DNA of 64,000 bases from Paraburkholderia hayleyella (GTDB lineage: Bacteria > Pseudomonadota > Gammaproteobacteria > Burkholderiales > Burkholderiaceae): contig NZ_QPES01000001.1 in NCBI RefSeq assembly GCF_009455685.1, forward strand, positions 310,001 to 374,000, in the 5' to 3' direction. The notes beneath the pieces are model-generated. The model ran no database searches. It was not told the DNA's origin and was given only the letters and a program-made list of their open reading frames with translations. Positions 1 through 8,923 of the stretch are shown piece by piece. Both the position numbers and the translations under genes were made by a program. Numbering within the stretch: position 1 is the first letter of the stretch; every line of letters starts with the position of its first letter.

Positions 1-851
1 TCGGCGCCGTGAATCCGCTGTGCGAGCGCGGGATTGATGCCGAGGCCGACATCACCCGCGTAACAGGGATGCTCGTTATCGAACGTGTCCTGGAAGCGGA
101 ACGCGAGCCCAAGCGGCAACTGCCAGGTTTCGACGAAGCGTTGCAGATCAGCGCACGCGGCTGGGGTCCAGCCGCTGCCGCCTGCGATCACCATGGGCCG
201 TTGTGCATGTTCTAGCAGGTGTTGCAGCCGTTCGATCTGGGCGCGTCCTGGTGCCGCCGCCACGCGCTGCCAGGGCGGCGCGCTGGGCACTGCGGGGCAC
301 GGATCGCTCAGCATGTCTTCCGGCAGCGATAGCACGACCGGCCCAGGCCGCCCCGAAGTCGCTGCATGAAACGCATGGCTGAGATACTCCGGCACACGGC
401 GCGGATCGTCGATCTGCGCGACCCATTTCGCCATCTGCCCAAACATGCGGCGGTAGTCGATCTCCTGGAAAGCCTCCCGGTCCAGATGTTCCCGCGCGCA
501 CTGGCCGATGAGCAAAATCATCGGGGTGGAATCCTGAAACGCCGTATGCACGCCAATCGACGCATGGGTGGCGCCTGGCCCGCGTGTGACGAAGGCGACG
601 CCTGGACGGCCGGTTAGCTTGCCTGTGGCTTCGGCCATGTTTGCCGCAGCGGCTTCGTGACGGCAGACGATCGTCTGAATGCGCTGGGTCTCGTCATGCA
701 GCGAATCGAGCACCGCGAGAAAGCTTTCGCCGGGCACACAAAACACGCGTTCGACCCCATGCATCAGCAGCGCATCGACTAGCAGACGCGCTCCCGTTGT
801 GCTGGCAGGGGCGGATGCGGGAGCGGACGTGGAAGCATGGGCTTGCGGCAT
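1..851 (-). CDS. Thiamine-diphosphate-dependent enzyme, acetolactate-synthase-like (3' part outside window)
   Basis: The minus strand is open from an ATG at 849-851 to the window edge, so about 283 N-terminal residues are visible and the C-terminal half is cut off. After a short Ala/Ser/Pro-rich leader comes the usual N-terminal pyrimidine-binding domain of TPP enzymes: GVERVFCVPGESFL near residue 33, the catalytic Glu in CRHEAAAANMAEA near residue 63, and VTRGPGATHASIGVHTA near residue 89. The middle domain starts at roughly residue 195 (QRPMVIAGGSGW). This is the family of acetolactate synthase, benzoylformate decarboxylase and glyoxylate carboligase. The substrate cannot be decided without the C-terminal domain. 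No small regulatory subunit gene is seen on the visible side. Confidence is high for the family and low for the reaction. Confidence 0.85.
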   Translation of the reverse strand, partial: MPQAHASTSAPASAPASTTGARLLVDALLMHGVERVFCVPGESFLAVLDSLHDETQRIQTIVCRHEAAAANMAEATGKLTGRPGVAFVTRGPGATHASIGVHTAFQDSTPMILLIGQCAREHLDREAFQEIDYRRMFGQMAKWVAQIDDPRRVPEYLSHAFHAATSGRPGPVVLSLPEDMLSDPCPAVPSAPPWQRVAAAPGRAQIERLQHLLEHAQRPMVIAGGSGWTPAACADLQRFVETWQLPLGLAFRFQDTFDNEHPCYAGDVGLGINPALAQRIHGA

Positions 852-1090
852 GGCGAAAGGGTCTCCGTGATGGGGGTTGGCGCTGGCTTGGGGGCGCTGG
901 GTGAGGCCGTGGGCCCATGCAGCGTATGCGCCAGCCTGTCAGGCCACCGGGGTGGCGACAGCTTACGCTGGCGGCTCAGCCGTGTCACGGCATGCGGTTC
1001 GCGCTATGAGGTTGCGCCGGATGGCGCACGCGGAAAGCGCATCCTGTGCCATGGCAATGACGTGTCAAGCAAGCGCCGCGTCGCTCGCTA

Positions 1091-2479
1091 TCAACATTCG
1101 ACGATATTCACCGCGAGCCCGCCGCGTGAGGTTTCCTTGTATTTGGTTTTCATGTCCGCGCCTGTTTGCCGCATCGTCTTGATGACGGAATCGAGCGAGA
1201 CGTAATGGCTGCCGTCGCCGCGCAGCGCCATCCGCGCGGCGTTGACCGCCTTGACCGAGGCCATCGCATTGCGTTCGATGCACGGAATCTGCACCATGCC
1301 GCCGACGGGATCGCAGGTTAGCCCCAGGTTGTGTTCCATGCCAATCTCGGCGGCATTCTCGACTTGTTTCGGGGTGCCGCCCATTACGGCAGCCAGCCCT
1401 CCCGCAGCCATCGAACATGCCACGCCGACCTCGCCCTGGCAGCCAACCTCCGCGCCGGAAATCGACGCGTTGAGTTTGTACAGGATACCGATCGCTGCCG
1501 CCGTTAGCAGAAAGTCGATGACGCCTTGCGGTGTCGAACCGGGCATGAAGCGCGTGTAGTAATGCAATACCGCTGGAATAATGCCCGCCGCGCCATTGGT
1601 GGGCGCTGTGACAACCCGTCCGCCCGCTGCATTTTCTTCATTGACGGCGATGGCATACAGGTTGATCCAGTCGATCATCGACAGCGGATCGCGCAACGCG
1701 CCTTCCGGGTTGCCGAGCAGCGCGCGATATAGCTGCGGCGCGCGGCGTTTGACCTGAAACGGACCTGGCAACGTGCCATCGGCATCTGGGTTGCCGATGC
1801 CGCAGCCGCGCGCCACGCATGACTGCATCACGTCCCAGATCTGCAGCAGCCCGGCGCGGGTTTGCTCTTCGGTATGCCAGACCCGCTCGTTTTCCCACAT
1901 GAGTTGCGCGATGCTTTTATTCGTCGAATGACACAGCGCCAGCAACTCGTCACCGCTGAAAAACGGATAGGGCAACTGGTTGGGCGCATCGAGCACTTTG
2001 GTGTTGGGTGCGCCCGCCGTGACCACGAAGCCGCCACCGACCGACAGATAGGTTGTGACACGCAGTGTTTCGCCTCGTGCATCGAACGCATGCAGTTTCA
2101 TGCTGTTGGGGTGTTCCGCCAGCGCCTGGCGATAGAACGCGATGTGTTCTTTCACCGAGAAGGGCACGACGTGCGTGCCGAGCAAGGCCAGCGAACGGCT
2201 GCTTTGAATGACAGCGAGGCGTTCGTTGATCGTGTCTGGATCAACCGTGTCGGGCGCTTCACCGAGCAAGCCGAGCATGATGCCGCGATCGGTGCCATGT
2301 CCTTTGCCGGTCGCCCCCAGCGAGCCGTACAAGCCCACTTTCACGCTGACGGTAGCGGCCAGCAGCCCATCGCGTTCAAGCCCCTGAGCAAACATTAGCG
2401 CTGCGCGCATCGGGCCCACCGTATGCGAACTCGACGGACCAATGCCGATTTTGAAAAGGTCGAACACACTGACTGCCAT
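1091..2479 (-). CDS. sdaA: L-serine ammonia-lyase (L-serine dehydratase), iron-sulfur type
   Basis: Encodes 462 residues from ATG 2477-2479, with an AGGA ribosome site about six bases upstream; a longer in-frame start exists but lacks this support. It deaminates L-serine to pyruvate and ammonia using a 4Fe-4S cluster. The N-terminal signature GIGPSSSHTVGPMRAA and the C-terminal Cys-containing segment TCDPVGGMVQIPCIERN are both present, giving the single-chain form (beta and alpha domains fused). The last residue is Cys; in the Legionella enzyme the C-terminal Cys folds back onto the active-site iron. The gene lies 28 bp after the alginate-lyase-like gene and downstream of gcvTHP on the same strand. 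Glycine turned into serine through the cleavage system and GlyA could therefore be drained to pyruvate. Confidence 0.95.
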   Translation of the reverse strand: MAVSVFDLFKIGIGPSSSHTVGPMRAALMFAQGLERDGLLAATVSVKVGLYGSLGATGKGHGTDRGIMLGLLGEAPDTVDPDTINERLAVIQSSRSLALLGTHVVPFSVKEHIAFYRQALAEHPNSMKLHAFDARGETLRVTTYLSVGGGFVVTAGAPNTKVLDAPNQLPYPFFSGDELLALCHSTNKSIAQLMWENERVWHTEEQTRAGLLQIWDVMQSCVARGCGIGNPDADGTLPGPFQVKRRAPQLYRALLGNPEGALRDPLSMIDWINLYAIAVNEENAAGGRVVTAPTNGAAGIIPAVLHYYTRFMPGSTPQGVIDFLLTAAAIGILYKLNASISGAEVGCQGEVGVACSMAAGGLAAVMGGTPKQVENAAEIGMEHNLGLTCDPVGGMVQIPCIERNAMASVKAVNAARMALRGDGSHYVSLDSVIKTMRQTGADMKTKYKETSRGGLAVNIVEC

Positions 2480-2507
2480 AACGGTTCCTGCCAATAAACA
2501 AAAAAGA

Positions 2508-3617
2508 TTAACGCGCGACAAACGGCAGACAGACGGCGAGCCATGCCGGCGCTGTCGCTGCCAGGTGCAGTGCGATGGGCGTGTAGCGCCCATCTAGCCG
2601 CGCAGCCAGATGAAACAGTTCGGTTGCATTCTTCGGATCCCACGGCCCCACGTAACCCGGCAAGCCCGCCTCGCGGCGTTGCATGTCCAGCGGTGTCGTG
2701 GAGTGGATGAATTCGTCGTGAGTTTTCATGCCGATGGCGTAAGGCGTGAGCCAGTTCAGCGCACCCGCCAGTGATGCGCCGCTTGGCGTGCGCAATGGCA
2801 GCCAGACGCGGTTATGGCGGCGGGCGGCAAGCGCCGCGGTGACGAGCGGCTGAAGATCGTAAGTCACATAGCGCAACGCATCGCGTTCGTTGAAATCGAT
2901 GGTCGAGCCATCGGGCGCGATGTTGTCACCGATGTGTTCGGCGAAGAGGCGTTGCGCGGCATTGATCATCTTGCGGTTATCAAGCGTGAACGCGGCCATC
3001 GAGACCAGCTTGATGCGATGGCTCTGCCAGTTGTTGCGATAGGTGCCGCGGAGCGGACGCGGTTGCGCGTCGATCTGGGTGATATAGCCACTGGCGAACT
3101 TGTTGAGAAACGCCATCGCCGCATTGCGGGTTTTCACCGGCAGCGCGCTCGCGGTCATGTCGTAGGCGAGGATCAAGCTATCGAAATGGGTTTCGTCGAT
3201 GGGATTGAACGAAGGTTGGTAAGTAGTGACCCATGCATACAGCAAGCGATCGACAAACTTCAGGTAGCGCTCGTCGCTGGTGGCGCGCCAGGCCAGGGCC
3301 GCATTGCGCAGCAAATCCAGATCTTTTTGCGCCTCAACGCTCTGGTCGTACAAGCCTTCATGTGGCAGCAGGCCTTCCGTATGGAGCCGGGCGACGGCGC
3401 GTGGCGCGTCATTCAGGTGCTCCTGCACATTGTTGATGAGCGTTTTCACTCCCGGATCGGCGTTGGTGCGTTCGCTGGTTTGCAACGCGGGTGCGGCGCA
3501 GAAATTCATGGCGGCCACCACAGGTGCGGCGGGCCATAGCAATGCCACCGCAGCGAGTCCGCATGCCAGCGGCAGGCACAGTTGACGGTTGGGTTGAGGT
3601 ATTCGGCTTCGCATCAT
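2508..3617 (-). CDS. Secreted alginate-lyase-family protein
   Basis: Encodes about 369 residues. The ATG at 3615-3617 follows an AAAGG ribosome site; a GTG two codons upstream is an alternative. A signal peptide is clear: basic start, then LPLACGLAAVALLWPAAPVVAA. The mature part is an all-helical alpha/alpha-toroid-like chain with the motif NNWQSHRIKL near residue 198 and a later FNERDALRYVTYDLQPL segment, typical of the alginate lyase superfamily (polysaccharide lyase 5-like fold). It would act in the periplasm or outside the cell on a uronate or other polysaccharide, but the substrate is unknown. It sits between gcvP and sdaA on the same strand, an unexpected place for a polysaccharide enzyme. 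Confidence 0.8.
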   Translation of the reverse strand: MMRSRIPQPNRQLCLPLACGLAAVALLWPAAPVVAAMNFCAAPALQTSERTNADPGVKTLINNVQEHLNDAPRAVARLHTEGLLPHEGLYDQSVEAQKDLDLLRNAALAWRATSDERYLKFVDRLLYAWVTTYQPSFNPIDETHFDSLILAYDMTASALPVKTRNAAMAFLNKFASGYITQIDAQPRPLRGTYRNNWQSHRIKLVSMAAFTLDNRKMINAAQRLFAEHIGDNIAPDGSTIDFNERDALRYVTYDLQPLVTAALAARRHNRVWLPLRTPSGASLAGALNWLTPYAIGMKTHDEFIHSTTPLDMQRREAGLPGYVGPWDPKNATELFHLAARLDGRYTPIALHLAATAPAWLAVCLPFVAR

Positions 3618-3702
3618 TCGCACCTTTCGCGCCTTGCGCTGTTTCCCGGTTGGGCTGATTGGGTGTCAGATGTTAGCCGTTTGCGCGGCTGGCATGCTGA
3701 AT

Positions 3703-3729
3703 CTCGCGCCGCCGAAGCCGCGGCGCGAG
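3703..3729. other. GC-rich hairpin between gcvP and the alginate-lyase-like gene
   Basis: Perfect 10-base arms (CTCGCGCCGC and GCGGCGCGAG) enclose a 7-base loop. No T run follows on either strand, so it is not a classical intrinsic terminator. It lies in the 176 bp gap after gcvP and could attenuate or stabilise the transcript reaching the alginate-lyase-like gene and sdaA. Confidence 0.5.
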
Positions 3730-3799
3730 GTTCACATGAAGCGTAATGCCGCCGGCATTGCGGTGAAGAGGAACGGGCGGACGCAACGATCGGCCGGGG

Positions 3800-6739
3800 T
3801 CAGGTGTAATCGGCTATCGGCACGCAGGCGCAAAAGAGATTGCGGTCGCCATAGACGTTGTCCGCGCGTCCGACAGGGGGCCAGTATTTTCTGGCGACCA
3901 GCGCAGGCAGCGGCCAGGCGGCTGTTTCGCGCCGGTACGCATGTGTCCAGACATCGGCTGTGACCACGGCAGCGGTATGCGGCGCGTGCTTGAGCGGGTT
4001 GTCTTCACGATCGGCCAAGCCTGCTTCGATGGCGCGGATTTCTTCGCGGATAGCGATCATCGCTTCGATGAAACGGTCGAGTTCTTCTTTCGCTTCGGAT
4101 TCGGTGGGCTCGACCATCAATGTGCCGGGCACCGGAAAGCTCATCGTCGGCGCGTGAAAACCGTAATCCATCAGGCGCTTGGCGACGTCATCGACGCTGA
4201 TGCCACTGCTTTCCTTGATCGGACGCAAATCGAGAATGCACTCATGCGCGACCAGGCCACCCGGCCCCGAGTACAGCACCGGATAGTGCGGCGCGAGTTT
4301 TTGCGCGACGTAGTTGGCGTTGAGAATGGCGATCTCGGTGGCGGCGGTGAGGTTTTTCGCGCCCATCATGGCGATATACATCCACGAGATCGGCAGGATC
4401 GACGCCGATCCATACGGCGCCGCTGATACCGCGCCGATGCCGTGCGGGTCACGCTCGTAACCGCTTGAGGCCTGGTTGGGCAAAAACTGCGCAAGGTGCG
4501 CGCCGACTGCCACCGGGCCGACGCCTGGGCCGCCACCGCCGTGCGGAATACAAAACGTCTTGTGCAGGTTCAGATGCGAAACATCGCCGCCGAATTGTCC
4601 GGGTGCGGTGAGGCCCACCATCGCGTTCATGTTCGCGCCATCGACGTACACCTGGCCGCCATACGCATGCACGACCTCGCAAATCTCACGCACATTCTGT
4701 TCGAACACGCCGTGCGTCGAGGGGTAGGTAATCATGATTGCCGCCAGCTTGCTGGCATGCTGCGCGGCTTTGGTTTTCAGGTCAGCAAGATCGACATTGC
4801 CGTTTGCATCGCAGGCCACGACGACGACCTGCATCCCGGCCATCTGCGCTGACGCAGGGTTAGTGCCATGGGCCGAAGCCGGAATCAGGCAAACGTTACG
4901 ATGACCTTCGCCGCGCGCTGCATGGTAGGCGTGAATGATGAGCAAACCCGCATATTCGCCTTGCGAGCCCGCATTCGGCTGTAACGAAACAGCGGCGTAG
5001 CCCGTGGCCGCAACCAGCATCTGCTCGAGCTGGTCGATCATCGTGCGGTAGCCGAGTGTCTGGTCAGCCGGGGCAAATGGGTGAATCTGGCCGAACTCGG
5101 GCCAGGTGACCGGCAACATTTCAGCTGTCGCATTGAGCTTCATCGTGCATGAGCCAAGCGGGATCATCGAACGATCGAGCGCCAGATCTTTGTCGGAGAG
5201 GCTGCGCAGATAGCGCAGCATTTCAGTTTCCGAATGGTGGCGATTGAAGACCGGATGCGTCAGATACGCGCTGCGGCGCTCAAGCGCGGCAGGCACGCTG
5301 CGGTTTGCCGGTGTTGCGATGAACTGGGCGTCGAGCGCATCGACGGAGGGCGCTTCCGCCACGCCCGCCGCCTGGGCGAACACCGCCAGTAATGTGGCGA
5401 GATCGTGGCGCGTGGTGGTTTCGTCCAGCGACAAACCTGTCCGCGTGTTGCTGATGCGGCGCAAGTTGATGCGCTGCGCGAGCGCCGCTGTATGCAGCGC
5501 TTCGGTGCGCGAGCCGGTGTCGAACGTCAGCGTATCGAAGAAGGTGTCGTTGACGAGCGTGTAGCCCATCTGCACGGCCCCGGCAGCGAGCAGCGTGGTG
5601 AGGCGGTTGACGCGCTGAGCGATGGTTTTGAGGCCAGCCGGACCGTGATAGACCGCGTACATGCTGGCCATGATCGCCAGCAGCGCTTGCGCGGTGCAGA
5701 CGTTCGAGGTGGCTTTTTCGCGGCGAATGTGTTGTTCGCGGGTTTGCAGCGCGAGACGCAGCGCCGGGTTGCCTTGCGCATCGAGCGTTACGCCAACGAG
5801 GCGGCCTGGCATCTGGCGCTTGAAGGCATCGCGTACCGCCATATAGGCTGCATGCGGGCCACCGAAGCCCACCGGTACGCCAAAGCGCTGGGTGTTGCCG
5901 ATGGCCACATCCGCACCCCATTCGCCAGGCGGCGCGAGCAGCGTGAGCGCAAGCAGGTCGGCCGCGACGACCACATGGCCGCCTGCCGCGTGGATCGCGT
6001 CAGAGAGCGCACGGTAATCGCGCACATCGCCAAGGACGCCGGGATACTGCAACAGCACGCCGAAGGCATTGGCGCTGGCTGCCGCTTCGGCGGGGCCGGT
6101 CTGGATCTCGATGCCGACCGGGCGGGCACGGGTTTGCAGCACTTCGAGGGTTTGCGGCAGCACGTCGTCAGCGACGTAGAACACATTTGATGGAGACTGA
6201 CCGACCCGCTGCAACAGCGTCATCGCTTCAGCGGCAGCGGTGGCTTCGTCGAGTAGCGAGGCATTGGCAATCGACAAACCGGTGAGGTCGATAACCATCT
6301 GCTGAAAGTTCAGCAGGGCCTCGAGACGGCCTTGTGAAATTTCCGGCTGATAGGGCGTGTAGGCCGTGTACCAGGCCGGGTTTTCAAGCACGTTGCGCAA
6401 GATCACGGCCGGTGTGTGCGCGTTGTAATAGCCTTGGCCGATGTAGGAACGGAACACCTGGTTTTGCCCCGCGAGTTCGCGCAAGGCCGCGAGCGCTTCG
6501 GCTTCGCTCTTCGGCTGGGTGAACGGCCCGAGCGGCAGTGCCTCATGGCGGCGAATGCTTGACGGAATCACCGCATCGATCAGTGCGGCGCGCGAGGCAA
6601 ACCCCAGCGTGTCGAGCATCGCTTGCTGATCGGCTGCGTCTGGGCCAATGTGGCGCTCCGCGAAGGCGTCGTGCACTTCGAGCGCGGCCAGTGAGACAGG
6701 CGTGTGATTCATCAGGTGATCCGGGTGTTCGAGCTTCAT
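3800..6739 (-). CDS. gcvP: Glycine dehydrogenase (decarboxylating), P protein of the glycine cleavage system
   Basis: Encodes 979 residues from ATG 6737-6739, chosen because of the AGGA site just upstream; a longer reading frame from 6805 is less likely. It decarboxylates glycine and passes the aminomethyl group to the lipoyl arm of GcvH. The length fits the single-chain (not split) P protein. The PLP-binding motif LHKTFCIPHGGGGPG has its Lys near residue 727, with a glycine-rich stretch after it. The N-terminal half carries the paralogous inactive domain with ERHIGPDAADQQAML at the start. It is third in the gcvT-gcvH-gcvP unit under the glycine riboswitch, with a 125 bp gap to gcvH. Confidence 0.97.
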   Translation of the reverse strand: MKLEHPDHLMNHTPVSLAALEVHDAFAERHIGPDAADQQAMLDTLGFASRAALIDAVIPSSIRRHEALPLGPFTQPKSEAEALAALRELAGQNQVFRSYIGQGYYNAHTPAVILRNVLENPAWYTAYTPYQPEISQGRLEALLNFQQMVIDLTGLSIANASLLDEATAAAEAMTLLQRVGQSPSNVFYVADDVLPQTLEVLQTRARPVGIEIQTGPAEAAASANAFGVLLQYPGVLGDVRDYRALSDAIHAAGGHVVVAADLLALTLLAPPGEWGADVAIGNTQRFGVPVGFGGPHAAYMAVRDAFKRQMPGRLVGVTLDAQGNPALRLALQTREQHIRREKATSNVCTAQALLAIMASMYAVYHGPAGLKTIAQRVNRLTTLLAAGAVQMGYTLVNDTFFDTLTFDTGSRTEALHTAALAQRINLRRISNTRTGLSLDETTTRHDLATLLAVFAQAAGVAEAPSVDALDAQFIATPANRSVPAALERRSAYLTHPVFNRHHSETEMLRYLRSLSDKDLALDRSMIPLGSCTMKLNATAEMLPVTWPEFGQIHPFAPADQTLGYRTMIDQLEQMLVAATGYAAVSLQPNAGSQGEYAGLLIIHAYHAARGEGHRNVCLIPASAHGTNPASAQMAGMQVVVVACDANGNVDLADLKTKAAQHASKLAAIMITYPSTHGVFEQNVREICEVVHAYGGQVYVDGANMNAMVGLTAPGQFGGDVSHLNLHKTFCIPHGGGGPGVGPVAVGAHLAQFLPNQASSGYERDPHGIGAVSAAPYGSASILPISWMYIAMMGAKNLTAATEIAILNANYVAQKLAPHYPVLYSGPGGLVAHECILDLRPIKESSGISVDDVAKRLMDYGFHAPTMSFPVPGTLMVEPTESEAKEELDRFIEAMIAIREEIRAIEAGLADREDNPLKHAPHTAAVVTADVWTHAYRRETAAWPLPALVARKYWPPVGRADNVYGDRNLFCACVPIADYT

Positions 6740-6864
6740 GATGTGTTCCTGGCGGTGCGGCACGTCCGGCAGACCTGACGCACATAACGTGGGGCTTGGC
6801 CGCACCTGATGGTTGAGACGAGAGACAGTTGAAACAGGCCGGCTGAATAAAAAGCAATGCAGGC

Positions 6865-7245
6865 TTACGCGCCGATGGCCCGGGTATAGGCTTCGGCGTC
6901 GATCAGGCGCTCAAGCGAGGCATCGGCGGCGGGCTTGATCTTGAATAGCCAGCTTTCGTAGGGCGTGTTGTTCACGCTGTCCGGCGTATCCGCCACGGCG
7001 GAATTGGCCTCGAAAATTTCGCCCGAGACCGGCGCATAAATATCGGATGCGGCTTTGACCGATTCGATGACCGCGACGGTATCGCCCGCCTGAACTGTTT
7101 TGCCCAGCGCCTGGACTTCAAAAAAGACAATGTCGCCCAGCGCTTCCTGTGCGTGATCGGTAATGCCGATGGTCAGCGTGCCGTCGGCTTCGGTGCGAAT
7201 CCATTCGTGCGATTCGGTGTATTTCAGGTTGGCCGGGATGCTCAT
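6865..7245 (-). CDS. gcvH: Glycine cleavage system H protein (lipoyl carrier)
   Basis: Encodes 126 residues, the normal length. It carries the aminomethyl group between the P and T proteins on a lipoyl-lysine arm. The lipoylation motif ESVKAASDIYAP places the modified Lys at residue 64. The start HEWI and GITDHAQEALGD segments are standard for the family. The AGGAG ribosome site upstream is strong. It lies 72 bp after gcvT and before gcvP on the same strand. Confidence 0.97.
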   Translation of the reverse strand: MSIPANLKYTESHEWIRTEADGTLTIGITDHAQEALGDIVFFEVQALGKTVQAGDTVAVIESVKAASDIYAPVSGEIFEANSAVADTPDSVNNTPYESWLFKIKPAADASLERLIDAEAYTRAIGA

Positions 7246-7317
7246 GTGTTGCTCCTGTGCAAGGTTATTCGATGAGTGTGTAATGTGATGCGCTGGCCGT
7301 AGCCCGCCAGGTTTGAA

Positions 7318-8436
7318 TCAGGCGGCGAGTACTTTGCCATGGCGCACGAACGGCAGTTTAACCACGCGCGCAGGCAAGGCCTTATCGCGGATTTGCACCT
7401 GGATCATGTCGCCAGGCTGAACCTGCAAAGGCACGCGGGCAAAGGCGATAGATTCCTGCATCGTGGGCGAGAACGTGCCGCTGGTAATTTCGCCTTCGCC
7501 GTGCGGCGTCAGCACTTTTTGATGCGCTCGCAGTATCCCCGCCGCCTTGCCGTTTTCTTTTTGCAGAATCAGGCCGACAAAAGCCGCGCGGGCACCATCG
7601 GCTTCCAGCCGGGGGCGGCCGATAAAGTCGCGCGGCGAGGTGAGATCGACGGTCCATGCGAGACCGGCATCGAGCGGCGACACGTTGTCATCCATGTCCT
7701 GGCCGTAGAGATTCATCCCGGCTTCGAGGCGAAGCGTGTCGCGCGCGCCGAGACCCGCCGGACGGACGCCCTGTGCTTGCAGCGCCTGCCACAGCGCAGC
7801 TGCCCTGGTTGCGGCAACGATGATCTCGAAGCCGTCTTCGCCGGTGTAGCCCGTGCGCGCGAGTGTCAGTTCGTCGAACGACGCCGTGGGAACGCGTACC
7901 GCGTTAAAAGGTTTGAGGACTTCGGATGCCGCGCGCGTGTCGGGGATGGCTTGCCAGACCTTGTCGCGGGCATGAGGCCCTTGCACCGCGATGATGGCCA
8001 GGTCGTGCCGCGCGGTGATGGTCAGATTGAAGCCGTGGGTGGTATTCAGATGATTGAACCAGGCCAGATCTTTTTCGGCCGTGCCCGCATTGACGACCGC
8101 GCGGAAGTGGTTTTCGTCGAAGTAATAGACGATCAGATCGTCGATGACGCCGCCATTCGTGTTGAGCATGCACGAATAAAGCGCTCGCCCAGGCGTTTGC
8201 AGTTTGGCGACGTTATTGGCCAGTGCATATTCGAAGAAAGCGCGCACCCGTGTGCCAGTGAAATCGACCACACACATGTGCGAGACATCGAACATGCCTG
8301 CATCGGTGCGCACTGCGCGATGTTCGTCGATCTGCGAGCCGTAATTGACAGGCATGTCCCAGCCGCCGAAATCGACCATGCGCGCGTTAAGCGCGCGATG
8401 CGTGGCATGCAGGGGAGTGTGTTTGAGTTCGGTCAT
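7318..8436 (-). CDS. gcvT: Aminomethyltransferase, T protein of the glycine cleavage system
   Basis: Encodes 372 residues from ATG 8434-8436, preceded by GAGG; upstream in-frame codons run into the riboswitch leader and are rejected. It moves the one-carbon unit from aminomethyl-GcvH to tetrahydrofolate and releases ammonia. Family hallmarks are MVDFGGWDMPVNYGSQ at the N terminus, FDVSHMCVVDFTG near residue 50, ARTGYTGEDGFEI in the middle and AGLAWTVDL later. It is the first gene after the glycine riboswitch. Confidence 0.96.
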   Translation of the reverse strand: MTELKHTPLHATHRALNARMVDFGGWDMPVNYGSQIDEHRAVRTDAGMFDVSHMCVVDFTGTRVRAFFEYALANNVAKLQTPGRALYSCMLNTNGGVIDDLIVYYFDENHFRAVVNAGTAEKDLAWFNHLNTTHGFNLTITARHDLAIIAVQGPHARDKVWQAIPDTRAASEVLKPFNAVRVPTASFDELTLARTGYTGEDGFEIIVAATRAAALWQALQAQGVRPAGLGARDTLRLEAGMNLYGQDMDDNVSPLDAGLAWTVDLTSPRDFIGRPRLEADGARAAFVGLILQKENGKAAGILRAHQKVLTPHGEGEITSGTFSPTMQESIAFARVPLQVQPGDMIQVQIRDKALPARVVKLPFVRHGKVLAA

Positions 8437-8537
8437 CGGGGCCTCGGGCGTCACGCAGCAACAGGGAAAGGGGCAAGCAAGGCGCCATGCTCGCGCCGTT
8501 GCGCGGCACTTGGGGCCGGGCAAGCGAGGCGTTGCAT

Positions 8538-8818
8538 GAGCCCCTCTGTCCTCGATACCTGAGAGATTGCGCCGACCGCGATGCGGTAAAACGCGCGCCC
8601 CTTCGGTGGGCAGCCTGCCGGAACAACCGTGTGGCTACTGCCGCTCTCCAGAGTGCGAAAAACCGGACCTGATGCGAGCGGATGAGCGCGTGCCAGAAGA
8701 ACTGGCGATCAGTGGGATTTCTCGACGCGGCCGGTCCTTTTGCCTGAGAGTTTTTGGGTGTGCCCCTTCGGCGGTGTGGCACGCAAAAATGCTTGCAGCC
8801 AGCACGCTCTCCCGACGC
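8538..8818 (-). promoter_or_regulatory. Tandem glycine riboswitch upstream of gcvT
   Basis: Two glycine aptamers lie in series on the minus strand. The first (about 8815 to 8728) starts GGGAGAGCGTGCTGG and ends with the hallmark CTCTCAGGCAAAAGGACCGG. The second (about 8656 to 8540) starts CTCTGGAGAGC and ends CTCTCAGGTATCGAGGACAG. This two-aptamer arrangement is the classic glycine sensor that turns on glycine cleavage genes when glycine is abundant. About 100 bases separate the second aptamer from the gcvT start. I could not identify the expression platform with confidence. Confidence 0.95.
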
Positions 8819-8826
8819 GTGCGGCG

Positions 8827-8855
8827 AATGTACGCGAGCCCAAAAGGCTTGTCAA
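8827..8855 (-). promoter_or_regulatory. Sigma-70 promoter of the gcv operon
   Basis: On the minus strand, TTGACA (8855-8850) is separated by 17 bases from TACATT (8832-8827), a near-consensus sigma-70 promoter. The predicted start falls about 8820, just before the first aptamer, which is where the riboswitch transcript should begin. Confidence 0.8.
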
Positions 8856-8923
8856 ATGGTGCTTTCACGCGATGAGGCACGATCTGGCTGTGGTCTTGCA
8901 GACAGCTTGCCGCAGGCTTTTAT

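Noticed and set aside
1862..2398. A 178-codon plus-strand frame within sdaA
   Set aside because: Antisense shadow of a strongly conserved gene; no recognisable protein.
7339..8562. A 407-codon plus-strand frame opposite gcvT and the riboswitch
   Set aside because: Antisense to gcvT; GC-rich third positions open this frame. It also crosses the riboswitch aptamer.
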